Assembly: GCA_026122225.1 (NCBI GenBank)
Contig: JANEZZ010001959.1
Span: 2,675,501 to 2,739,500 of the forward strand
Reading direction: 5' to 3'
Length of the DNA: 64,000 nt
Source of the DNA: Heloderma charlesbogerti
Taxonomy: Eukaryota; Chordata; Lepidosauria; Squamata; Helodermatidae
The notes below the pieces were generated by a model, which saw nothing but the letters and a program-made list of their open reading frames with translations, was not told the DNA's origin and ran no database searches. Position 1 is the first letter of the stretch. Each line of letters opens with the position of its first letter. This document shows, one piece after another, positions 1 to 9,326 of this stretch. The position numbers were made by a program, and so were the translations under genes.

Positions 1-342
1 AGGACTCTTGGTTAATTTCAGTTTGTTCCTCTTGTGTTGTAATTTACTTATTTATTGAATTTATATCCCTCCCTTCTTCCTTGGAGCTCCAGGAAGTGTT
101 AATAGAATTCTCAGGGGGTTACTGATCAAACCAGTCTTGCTTAACCTTTTTACAGTCCAGCCATCAAATTCTACATCCTAGTGTTCAATTTACACTGTCC
201 AATTTTAGCTTGCTTTAAAATATAAGTGTTTACTGTCATTTAGAGGAGTTCCGCCTTAAATTATATTGATCTGAATTAATATTTTACACCCAATCCACAG
301 CTCTAGAAGGAACTCAAATGAGAAAATCAACACAGTAGTTCA
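1..342. other. No gene seen
   Basis: AT-rich sequence without a long open frame or a repeat that I recognise. It ends at the palindromic element that begins at 343. Confidence 0.5.
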
Positions 343-475
343 GGGTGCAATTCTGTGCATGTTTTGATAGGGAAAAGTTCTACAACTCCTAGCATTCCCC
401 AGCCAGCATGGCTGGCTGGGGAATGCTAAGAGTTGTAGGACTTTTCCCTGTTGAAACATGCACAGGATTGCACCC
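343..475. mobile_element. Palindromic MITE, Harbinger-like
   Basis: The two halves are inverted copies. The ends read GGGTGCAATTCTGTGCATG and its complement. The arms contain CTACAACTCCTAGCATTCC and a matching GAATGCTAAGAGTTGTAG. It is flanked by TCA and TTA, which fits a 3-bp TWA-type target duplication with one change. Related copies lie near 12.3, 14.8, 20.3, 36.9, 37.2, 40.2 and 41.5 kb. PIF/Harbinger is inferred from the 3-bp duplication seen at better copies; no transposase is present. Confidence 0.7.
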
Positions 476-1192
476 TTAGTATCTTTTCTCATATCGTGCA
501 TTTTGCAATGTGGTGTCTGCTAATGCTGACAGCTGATTCATGTTACATTATCCCAAACCTGCAAACTTTTGGTCATTTCTTGGAGTAATGCAAATGGGAA
601 TATTAAAATATGCAAGAACATCTTTGAGCAGAACATTCCAGTTGTATGCCTTTGCATTGCATTGTTCTAATGTGACAGTAAAGAGTAAGAAATCACCAGC
701 AGAGGGCAATCTTGGTCCACAGCAGACTAAAAAGGCAATGAAATGGATGGAAAATGGGATACTTCGACATTTGAAATCATTTGAAAATAGAGGACTCCTA
801 GCATCGAAATGTCCTTTGCCTTGACTTGGAGCTTAATATATCTAAAGCACAGGCAGTGAAGAACAAAATATGATGCTGTCGGGGACAAAAGAGGCTGGGG
901 ATGCATAGAGTCATTTCCTACATTCTTGGGTTACAGAAATGCCATGCACTTTTACAGCATCCAGGTTCCCTTCTTTCCTCCCTCCACTGTGTGGGGAGGG
1001 AAAGAGGCAGTCTTGATTCAGGCTCCATACTTGTTCGTAACACAGGATCAACACTGATGGCGCAGACTGTCAATTGCAGGCGTGGAGAACCTCAGGTCTG
1101 GGGGCAAAATCTGGCCCTCCCGGGGTCCCAATCTGGCCTTCCAGGGTTCCTCAGAGGGCTCCCCTGCCCCCCTTTGCCCTTGTTGTTTGGTG
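476..1192. other. No gene seen
   Basis: Contains an open frame of 94 codons at 540-824 and the start of another at 901. Neither resembles a known protein, and the second runs into the foldback element at 1193. I treat both as chance frames. Confidence 0.5.
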
Positions 1193-1412
1193 CAGTGGAG
1201 GCTGGTGGCTCCGATTTTGGTGGGGCTGTGCATCCATTCCGGGTTTTAGTCAGAACCAGCCAGAACTCTATCCAAGCTATCCAAGGTGCGGAACCTATTT
1301 TGGGGATGGTGTTCAGCACCCTGGATAACTCCTTTAGAGTTCTGGCTGGTTCTGACTAAAAACCAGAATGGATTCATTGCCCCACTGAAATCGGAATCAC
1401 CAGCCTCCAGTA
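1193..1412. mobile_element. Foldback hAT MITE (CAGTGGAGGCTGG family)
   Basis: Left end CAGTGGAGGCTGGTGGCTCC; the right half is its inverted copy. Flanks GTTTGGTG (1185-1192) and CTTTGGTG (1413-1420) match at 7 of 8 bases, the 8-bp duplication typical of hAT transposons. Both arms carry an AGAACCAGCCAGAACTCTA-type block. No coding capacity. Copies also lie at 2.9, 24.9, 39.8 and 42.9 kb. Confidence 0.75.
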
Positions 1413-2430
1413 CTTTGGTGTTTCCCCAGTTTTTGTTCAATCCACCCCCCCGCCCCCAGGTTGAAATGCCTCATCTGAGGCTTTATTTACTGGCAGTAAG
1501 AGCTTAAACTAAAAAATGCTAATAATAATAATAATAATAATTATTATTATTTTGGGCCCATCCCTTTTGCCTTCAGCCTCACTGATCATTGAAATGTAGC
1601 CCCAAAGAGTTTCTCTGAAACAGAATTTGGGAAACCTTACCCTGAAAGAGGTTCAGTACTCATCAACTTGCAGCAGTCCATGGGTCACAAGGTGGTGGAC
1701 TACCGCATCTTTGAAAGAACCAGATTATTTACAGCAGAACAGGCAATATCTGCATTATCAAGGACAATGAAGCAAGCACACAGGAAAGGTGTTTTCATCC
1801 CAAAGGCATGATCAACACACTGGCATCTATAACATTTAGGTGCCAAGTCTGCAGCTTGTCAACTCTCCTAAGACATCCTCTTTTGACTCAGGAAAGAAAA
1901 GTAAGACTGACTGATACATGGATGTGATTCTCAGTCCAGCGGGTTGTGCATTATAATGTCTATTTCCCCTTTAATAACCACCCATGGCAAGCTGAGGAAG
2001 AGATCTCATTTTGTCTCTTTTTGGAACACAAAACCAAGATTCTGAACACGAGCTTTATGTAACTGTACACTCTATCCCACTAAATATTGTAACAGTATGA
2101 GAAACAGGTAGAAGATCATTATTAACCATTTCTAGAGCACACTTCACTGAAGGTAGATACAATCCTTATCTCCTTTCCCTCGGAAAATTCTGGCCCTGCA
2201 TAGATGGTAATTGAACTGATATTGCTTATGTGTGGTGTTGGTGGGTTGGGATCATGTCTGCTGGGCCAGGCTTCTTGCTGTGCCCAACTTCTGTGTGTGT
2301 GGGATCTAAGGCATTCTCATGTTGGCTTTGTACGTTCAGTACACTCAAGATGTATTCTTGAGAAATGGACGTTGCAGGTCATGGCTTGGTGTCTCGGTTT
2401 CATAGGCAGACCCAACCTTCAGTGGTAAGA
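1413..2430. other. No gene seen; short (AAT)n tract
   Basis: An (AAT)n run with an inverted (ATT)n run lies at about 1516-1552. The remainder shows no recognised repeat and no open frame above about 75 codons. Confidence 0.5.
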
Positions 2431-2761
2431 TAGGGTGGCCCTGTGCCCTACTTTACAGAGGACAGTCCCCCATTTGAAGGGTGTCAGAGGACAGTCCTCT
2501 ATTTGAAGAACTATCTAGTTCAAGTCCAGGTCAAGATAACCATAAGAAGCAAGAGCAGGGAGGGGCCTTGAAGTTGCCCGTCACCTGTAGGCACACAGGT
2601 CAGCAGGAGCTGGTCACAGGCTTCCCCACTGAGGTGTAGTCATTCTTTCTAAAATGGCATCTACCCAAATAGATCAACATACGCACATTGTATGCAAATG
2701 TACATCCTCATTTTTGGTAATGCACTTCTGCTTTTGGGGAGATATGCAAGGGGCCAGCCTA
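2431..2761 (+). mobile_element. hAT MITE (TAGGGTGGCC family)
   Basis: Left end TAGGGTGGCC, right end GGGGCCAGCCTA. Flanking TGGTAAGA (2423-2430) and GGGTAAGA (2762-2769) agree at 7 of 8 bases. The interior has the family's repeated ACAGAGGACAGTCC block near the left end and a stretch ending in a CATTTTTGGTAATGCA-like motif. Non-autonomous. Related copies are at 14.8, 24.4, 33.0, 46.0, 50.1 and 59.0 kb. Confidence 0.75.
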
Positions 2762-2880
2762 GGGTAAGATCTTGACTCCCTCTGTTACAGCTGTACAAGG
2801 CTCCTGTGAGGTAATGAGATGGTACCAAAGGCACCCACTGCATTTCTTCGTTGATGGGGGATTTGAATTTCAGCTGGCAT

Positions 2881-3043
2881 CGGGGCAGGCTGGTGGGTCC
2901 GAGTTTGGTGGGGCTGTGAATCCATTCTGGGTTTCAGTCAGGTTCAGCCCCTTGGATAGCTCTGTTAGAGTTCTGGCTGGTTCTGACTGAAACCCAGAAT
3001 GGATTCATAGCCCCACCGAAATCAGAGCCACCGGCCTCCACTG
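2881..3043. mobile_element. Foldback hAT MITE, shortened copy
   Basis: Same family as 1193-1412: GGCTGGTGGGTCCGAGTTTGG on the left is inverted in CACCGGCCTCCACTG on the right. The central part is shorter than in other copies. Flanks GCTGGCAT and GCTGCAAT match at 6 of 8 bases. Confidence 0.6.
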
Positions 3044-3120
3044 GCTGCAATCCTATACCACTTATTTGGGAGTAAGTCTCATTGAACTCTGATGGGACTT
3101 CCTTCTCAGTAGGCATGTAT
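3044..3120. repeat. Short interspersed repeat, TGCAATCCTAT type
   Basis: Starts GGCTGCAATCCTATACC, ends GGCATGTATGGGATTACG, with the common block ACTCTGATGGGACTTCCTTC between. The ends are imperfect inverted copies. The same sequence is found at about 24958-25042 and, more diverged, at about 16178-16265. Probably a small DNA transposon derivative. Confidence 0.5.
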
Positions 3121-3135
3121 GGGATTACGCTGCTG

Positions 3136-3342
3136 TGAACCTAGGAAACCTCCTTCTACCGGATCAAACTATTTGTCCATCTACTACTGTCTTTTCTGAC
3201 TGACAGTGCCTCTCCAGTGTCTGCAGCAAAGGTCTTTTACATCCCCTGCTCCATGACCCTTTTAACTGGAGATATCCAGGACTGAACCTGGTACTGTCTG
3301 CATGCAGAGCACGTGCTCTACCGCTGAACTATGATCCCTCCA
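3136..3342 (-). mobile_element. tRNA-headed SINE, antisense
   Basis: Read on the minus strand it starts GGGATCATAGTTCAGCGG, has a B-box-like GGTTCAGTCC and continues into a non-tRNA body. The same family lies on the plus strand at 8068-8347. It lacks the precise folding expected of a functional tRNA gene, so I call a SINE rather than a tRNA. Confidence 0.7.
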
Positions 3343-3821
3343 TAATTTCAGCTATTATCTCCAAAAAGAATGATCTCTTGCAGTTAAGCTGGATTCTTAC
3401 TGCAGTAGATAGAGAGTTCATTTTGGAGGCTTAAAAGAAGAAAGAACTTTTTAAAAAAAGTATGCCCAAATGGGAAAAATGGGAAGTCCAGTCAATTATA
3501 TGTTGCTAATTGCAGAATGTGGCCAATTATTTTAATTGCTTTGTTAATCAGGAATCCAAAAGCTGTAATCCACTGCTGTGATTGATTTTTCCGGTATCAA
3601 ATTGCTTGTACATAATTGGAGATGGTATAAACAAATCGAGACAAAATGTAGTCATTAGCATATGCAACCTATATTAGGAATTACATTTCATAGGCAGAAG
3701 CAGCAAGAACCAGCTGCATGAAGCTGCTAGAAGTCTCTAAGAGAATTCTCATTGGTTTGACAGGAAGAAAAGTCAGGTCTCAGGAACTCTTGTTCAGCTA
3801 GTCTGAACTTGGAGACAGACA
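3343..3821. other. Unassigned AT-rich DNA
   Basis: No gene and no repeat recognised. Between about 3490 and 3700 it contains several homeodomain-type core motifs (TAATTG, TTAATC, CATTAGCATATGC). This is a candidate conserved non-coding stretch, based only on composition and the absence of repeats. Confidence 0.3.
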
Positions 3822-3954
3822 GGCTGAATCTACACATAGCAGTTACACCGTTATCATGCAGTTATCATAACTATTGGTGCCCATTGGTGTCATGTGTACC
3901 AATAGTAATGATAACGGTATGATAACGGTATAACTGATATGTGTAGATTCAGCC
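3822..3954. repeat. Foldback element, about 133 bp
   Basis: Ends are GGCTGAATCTACACATA and TATGTGTAGATTCAGCC, with inner inverted blocks ACCGTTATCAT and ATGATAACGGT. The whole sequence can form one long hairpin. The duplication at the insertion site is not clear. Looks like a small MITE of unassigned superfamily. Confidence 0.6.
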
Positions 3955-4007
3955 TATATAGGTTTTAAAGTACATGTTATGCTTTATTGCATTTAATATG
4001 GCCGGTG

Positions 4008-4071
<64 letters not shown>

Positions 4072-4080
4072 AAATAGCTG

Positions 4081-4113
<33 letters not shown>
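4008..4113. repeat. Compound microsatellite (TTTC)n and (TG)n
   Basis: About 60 bp of TTTC repeats to 4070, a short spacer TAAATAGCTGC, then TG repeats from about 4082. Confidence 0.95.
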
Positions 4114-4114
<1 letters not shown>

Positions 4115-4204
4115 TCTTCTTAATGCAAATAAGAGCATGGGGGCAAGATTTTCATCAGGAACTGAGGGCAGGGAGGGTTAAAACTCTGCCCCCTATCTGC
4201 CCAC

Positions 4205-6150
4205 CGTTGTTTATTTATTTATTTCATTTATTTCATTTCTATACCACCCGATAGCTGAAGCCCTCTGGACAGTTCACAGTTCACCAAAAATTACAAACCA
4301 CAATATTATGCAACATTATATAAATGTTACATGATAATCAAACATAGTCTAAGATTTTTAATGTACCAGATTTAAAACAGCTAAAATAATTTCAATAAAC
4401 AAGTTCAATAATAGACCTGTTAGAGACAGCTGACAAAAATGCCCCATCATATGCCATTAAATGCCCAGGAGTAGAGGGCAGTCTTAACCAGGTGCTGAAA
4501 AGATGACAGTGTTGTTGTCAGGAGGGCCACAGTGGGGAGGTCGTTCCACAGTCGGGGGGCCACCACTGAGAAGGCCCTCTGCCTTGTTGCCACCTTCTGA
4601 GCCTCCCTTTGAAGTGGCATTCGGAGGAAGGTCACAGATGTTGATTGTAGTGTCCGGGTAGGCTCATGTCAGGAGAGGTGTTCTGTCAGGTATTGCAATC
4701 CCAAGCAGTGTAAGGCTTTATAGGTTAAAACCAGCACCTTCAATGGGGCTTGGTTTTATTGTTTTATGTGTTTTTATTTGCTATGCTGGTCATTGACTGT
4801 AACAATAAATGATTGATTGGGGCTCGGAAACATACAGGCAACCAATGCAAGTGGGCTAGAATTGGTCTTTTATGCTCAGACCTTCTGGTCCCAGTTATTC
4901 ATCTGGCTGCTGCACTTTGCACAAACTGCAGCTTCCGAACAGTCTTCAAGGGCAGCCCTGTGTAGAGTGTATTGCAGTAATCTAACTGCAACATTACCAG
5001 AGCATGGATTACCAGAGCACAGAGGTTACCAGAGCATGGATTACTGAAGCCAGTAATCCCTGTCCACATAGGGGCATAGCTGGGCCACCAGCTGAAGTTG
5101 GTAGAAGGCACTCCATGCCACTGAGGCCATCTGAGCCTCAAGTGACTGTTTTGGCTCCAGGGGAACTCCCAAGCTATGGACCTGCTCCTTCAAGGAGAGT
5201 GCAACCCCATCCAGAACTGGCTAAGCACCCTCCATATGGTCTGACACATAAGACTGACACACTAGTGACATCTCAGCCCTGCCTGGATTGAGGTTCAGCT
5301 TATTAGCCCTCATCCGGTCCATTGTTGCAGCCAGGCACTGATTCAGCACATCCATGGCCTCACCTGATGAGGATGAAAAGGAGCAGCAGAGTTGTGTGTC
5401 ATGACACACAATGACAGCACACTCCAAAACTCCAGATGACCCCACTCAGCAGTTTCATATACATGTTAAATAAAACCGCCCCCCGAGGAACCTCATGCTG
5501 GAGAATCCACGGGGCTGAGAAATATCCCCCAAGCACCACCTTCTAAGCTGGCAATCCAAGTAGGATTGCAATGCGGTACCCCTGACTCCCAGCTCAGACA
5601 GCTGTCCCAGAAGGACACCATGGTCGATGGTACTGAAAGCTGCCAAGAGATCCAGGAGCATCAACAGGGTCGCACACTCCCCCTGTCTCTTTCCTGACGT
5701 AGCAGCCAAGGCTGTTCCTGTGCCAAAACTTGCCTGAACCCCAACTGAAATGGATCCAGATAATCAGTCTCATCCAAGATTGTCTTGAGCTGGTTGCCCA
5801 GGAAAGGAACATTTGCCACAGGCCTAAAGTTTTTAAGATCTTCCAGGTCCAGAGAGAATTTCTTCAGGAGTGGTCTCACCACTGCCTCTTTCAGATGGCA
5901 TGGGTCCACTCCCTCTTGCAAGGAAGCATGAATCACCTCCCTGGCCCAGACAGCTGTTCCCTCCCTGCTGGCTTTTATAAGCCAAGAGGGGCAAGGATTC
6001 AGTATGGAAGTGATTGCATGAACCTGTCCAAGCACCTTGTCAAAGTCCTTGAGCTGTACCAACTGAAACTCACCCAAGAAAACTGGACCAGGCTGTGCTC
6101 TGGATATCTCACCTGATTTACCTGCTGTATCACTGGAGTCCAAGTCCTGG
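4205..6150 (-). pseudogene. Decayed L2-type LINE, reverse transcriptase and 3' end
   Basis: Minus-strand frames in order 5' to 3' (high to low coordinates): 5661-6143 with NFRPVANVPFLG (start of the reverse-transcriptase domain); 5455-5709 with LLDLLAAFSTIDHGVLL (aspartate motif A, degraded); 5221-5445 with NKLNLNPGRAEM; 4899-5141 with LDYCNTLYTGLPLK; and 4447-4635 with RAFSVVAPRLWNDLP near the C terminus. The 3' end at 4205-4270 carries the ATACCACCCGATAGCTGAAGC block that recurs at other LINE ends here. The frames are mutually shifted and broken by stops, and about 4740-4815 looks like an inserted piece of another LINE tail. The family is known to copy itself by target-primed reverse transcription; this copy cannot encode a protein. 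L2 versus CR1 grouping is by motif only. Confidence 0.8.
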
Positions 6151-6164
6151 TGGATGCAAGAGAT

Positions 6165-6199
6165 TTTATCCTGGAAGTGCCTAGCACTTCCAGGATAAA
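6165..6199. repeat. Perfect short inverted repeat
   Basis: Arms of 16 bp (TTTATCCTGGAAGTGC and its complement) around a CTA loop. It sits at the 5' edge of the L2 remnant and may be a local template-switch scar. Confidence 0.8.
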
Positions 6200-6768
6200 T
6201 TGTTCTGTTCCTTGTTCTGTTCTGGTTGGATCATCTCCTATCCCCATCACATCTATCTTTGTTTTTAAAAACAGACATGTTAAATGCAACAATCCATTTA
6301 ACATAACATGCAGTTTAGCTCTAAGAAAGGTCAAGATGGGATGATTGCTTGTGTTGTACTCCCTCAAGTCTTTTGGCCCACTATAATCTCTGGTCATGCA
6401 TATTCCGAAGCACTAAAAGTCTACAATGATGACTTTTTCACCCCACCTTCAACTTTCTGGAAAAAACCAACAACACAAAAATTATACTCTGTATAGTATT
6501 ATTTACTTATGTACTTAAGTTGCTCACTATGTTTATTAGATACTTTCCCATACAGCGCTTAAGTAATCCATGCTTTGGTGACATCCTGTTTAAACTACTG
6601 CAATGCATTGTACATGGGGCTACAACTGAAGATGGTTTAAAAGTTTTAGGGCACAATCCTTTGGCAATGGACAACATCTGTACTTGGGCCCTGCTTAGTA
6701 TCAAATGCAGAGTGGCTGGAGCATGGAGCATTTCTGCTAGATGGACAATTTTGCCCATCTAGCAGCAG
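6200..6768. other. No gene seen
   Basis: Contains only short frames of at most about 80 codons on each strand that resemble nothing known. The last 8 bases (AGCAGCAG) are the target duplication of the next element. Confidence 0.5.
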
Positions 6769-7470
6769 TAGGGATGTCAGAGAATTCCGCCACGGATCTC
6801 GGTGAGGCCAAATGCCAGTGCATTTGGCCCCCCAAAATCTGTGGCAGAACAAAGCCCCCCCCCGCAAAATGGGCCCGGAACGGAGCACCTACTTGCTGCC
6901 ATCCGCGCTGACTTGCGAATGGCGGTCGTGTCTGCGGCCACCATTCGCTTCTTTCATGTAGCTATGATAGGCTATGTAAATACTTAAGTAGCCTATAACG
7001 GCTAACGCAGGGACGCCATTTGCGTCCCTGCGGAAGCTGTGATAGGCTACCTAAGTATTTACGTAGACTATCACGGCTTAACTAAGGGAACGCAAATGGT
7101 GGTGTAAATATTTACGTAGGCTAAAACAGCAAAAAAAAGGGAACGCAAATGGCGGCTGCCATAGCCGCCGCCATTTGTGTCTGCTGTTTTTGTTGTTGTT
7201 GTTGCCGTGATAGGCTACGTAAATATTTACGTAGCCTATCAAGGCAAAATACAGGGAAGCAAATGGCGGCGGCTATGGCCGCCGCCATTTGCGTCCCTGC
7301 AGGCTGCCCAGTGGCCAGATGTCCGGCTGCAGGCAACCCCGGCCGGCGGCTCCGTGGAATCTCTGTGGAGCAGAGCTGGCCAGAGAGAATTTCGGGGGGA
7401 GGGATGGAGCGCCTCCCCCCCACCGCGAATGTCACCCTTCGAAAAGTTATGTGACTTTTGTACATCCCTA
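6769..7470. mobile_element. Multi-hairpin hAT element A (TAGGGATG family)
   Basis: Ends TAGGGATG and CATCCCTA; exact 8-bp duplication AGCAGCAG at 6761-6768 and 7471-7478. The interior (about 6960-7310) is a string of hairpins of two kinds. One is TACGTA-type, for example 7208-7243 around GTAAATATTTAC. The other is GC-rich, for example 7146-7177 and 7261-7292 around ATGGCGGC. Around 7019 a GCAGGGACG hairpin is flanked symmetrically by two TGATAGGCTA hairpins. Frames here, including one with a run of glutamines, are by-products of the repeats. Non-autonomous. Confidence 0.85.
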
Positions 7471-7478
7471 AGCAGCAG

Positions 7479-8067
7479 TGCTTTGGAGTGGGAGGAAAGG
7501 AGTCTGGGGCAGCTATTGGATTCAGCATAAGGCAGCCACCCTGGTCTCCTCTCTTCCCCACCCCCGGGAATTCCATCTTTCCCCCATATCTGTGCTCCAT
7601 TTACTGAGTGTGGAGAGGTAGCTGCTGCTGTTCTCTCTGTGCTGACTGTGAAGGGTAGGGATGGGAAGCACGGGTTCTTGGCTATGAGGTCAGAGCCAGG
7701 AAACTGAACAATCCTATGCCCTCCCCATGTGGTCTAGGGGCTACAGGATTGCTCTCTCTGTTTGTTCAAAATGCAGCAGTAATTTTACATCACCAAACCT
7801 TTTGAGTTGGTGGGCACATTGGGAATTTTGAGCAAGTATCATGGGTGACCTCACAAAATGGCTACCATGGTGGGCATGGCCAGCCACAAAACATTCATTT
7901 CTCAGAAGGCAAATGGGTGAGTCTAAAAGAAAAGTAACTGGCCCAAGAACTGAAGTACAAGGCAGAGGCAGGCTCTGAACTGCAAATCACAAAACCACAC
8001 TTTTGAGACCAAATAAAGATGGTGCTGAAGGGCAGCCCTTTGCTTTGCAGCATGCACATGAGGAAAG
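7479..8067. other. Unassigned; repeat-like around 7790-7990
   Basis: TTTGAGTTGGTGGGCACATT followed by ACCTCACAAAATGGCTACCA resembles a common lizard interspersed repeat, but I see no ends. No gene. Confidence 0.35.
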
Positions 8068-8347
8068 GCCATGTCTCCATGGTGCAGCACCTGTTTTGCA
8101 TGAAGAAGGTCCCAGGTTCAATCCCCGGCATCTCCAGGTAGGGCAGGAAAAACCCCTGTCTGAAACCCTAGAGAGCTGCTGCCAGTCAGTGGCACCAGTA
8201 CTGGGCTAGATACTGTATCAGTGTATGTATCACTGTATATCAGTGTATATATAACTGTGTATATATCACCAGTATCAGTGTCAGCAGTACTGGGCTAGAT
8301 GGACCAATTGTCTGACTCAGTATAAGGCAGCTTCCTATGTTCCTATG
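8068..8347 (+). mobile_element. tRNA-headed SINE with internal expansion
   Basis: B-box-like GGTTCAATCCC at about 8115, then a body ending CAGCTTCCTATGTTCCTATG. The block AGTACTGGGCTAGAT occurs twice (about 8198 and 8287) around a local array of TATCAGTGTATG-like units, so this copy has gained about 90 bp by internal duplication. Confidence 0.75.
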
Positions 8348-8755
8348 CCAGGCTCCCACTTAACAATAATAATCTTTTAAAAAAAATCTTTAAAAATAAA
8401 ATAAAAATCAGGAGAGGCAGGGAACCCAGCAGGCACCAAGGGAGGTGTCAACAGGCACCCCACCGGGGACTCCACTGCTACAGAATCCATCAACTTTCCA
8501 ATTACAGGTGAGGGAACATGAGAGTAATATATATCATGTATATATTACTAGCAAAGCACAAGCACCTTCCCTCATGTGCATTCATTTGAACATCTGAAAG
8601 GGGCTTCTATATGGAGATTGTGTGTGCAGAACGTGTTTGCATGTAAGCTGTCTCTGCATGAACTCTTTCTCAGGGTTCAAGATTGTGTGGAGAGCCTGTG
8701 CACATGCATGTTGTATGTGGATAGGCTCTGTACAGGGAATCAGATGAATGTCTTT
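8348..8755. other. No gene seen; small palindrome at 8523-8549
   Basis: AGTAATATATA and its complement form 11-bp arms. An 86-codon frame starting at 8576 runs into the hAT and SINE and is not credible as a gene. Confidence 0.4.
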
Positions 8756-8763
8756 ATGTTGTG

Positions 8764-9318
8764 TAGGGATGTTGGAGAGCCAGTGTGGTGTAGTGGTGAG
8801 AGTGTTGGACTGGGAGTCAGGAGATCCGGGTTCTAGTCCCTACTCAGCCATGGAAGCTCAATGGGTGACTTTGAGCCAGTCACAGATTCTCAGCCCAACC
8901 TACCTCACAGGGTTGTTGTTGTGAGGATAAAGTGGAGAGGAGGAAGATTATGCATGTTGCCTTGGGTTCCTTAAGGAGGAAAAAAGGCAGGATATAAGTG
9001 TAATAAATAAATAAATAAATCTGCAGCAGATTCAAGTGAGTTTGAATTTTCATGAATCTAATCTGCAGATTCCACAGCAGACCAGCTTTTTCCAAGTTGC
9101 ATGGATTACATCAATTTGAGGATCATTGTTTAACTTTTGGGAGGGATTTGTGCAATTTGTTCATTTGCAAATGCACACTTCTGCAAGTGCACATTTGCAA
9201 ATGGACAAAATTCTCATACCAAAAAAAAATCTATCAACGAACAGATGATGGAATGAAAGATGCCTGACAATCCACGAAACGCAGATGGAACAGACTGAAC
9301 AAAATCCGTACATCCCTA
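8764..9318. mobile_element. hAT element H interrupted by a SINE
   Basis: Left end TAGGGATG at 8764, right end CATCCCTA at 9311-9318. Flanks ATGTTGTG (8756-8763) and ATGTTGGG (9319-9326) match at 7 of 8. The interior right of the SINE has AAATGCACACTTCTGC-type blocks and the subterminal GATGATGGAATGAAAGATGC also seen at 26.3-26.7 kb and 48.1-48.5 kb. No coding capacity. Confidence 0.75.
8773..9030 (+). mobile_element. Sauria SINE
   Basis: tRNA-derived head with A-box-like TGGTGTAGTGG and B-box-like GGGTTCTAGTCCC. Then the conserved body CCTACCTCACAGGGTTGTTG, the BovB-like tail GGTTCCTTAAGGAGG, and an (AATA)n end. Known family confined to squamates and thought to be mobilised by BovB. Near full length. 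It lies only about 9 bp inside the left end of the hAT element. Confidence 0.9.
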
Positions 9319-9326
9319 ATGTTGGG

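Noticed and set aside
901..1359. 152-codon plus-strand frame
   Set aside because: Second half reads through the foldback hAT element. Related frames recur at other copies for that reason.
7121..7600. 159-codon minus-strand frame with a glutamine run
   Set aside because: Lies entirely within or beside the multi-hairpin hAT element; the glutamines come from a (GTT)n tract.
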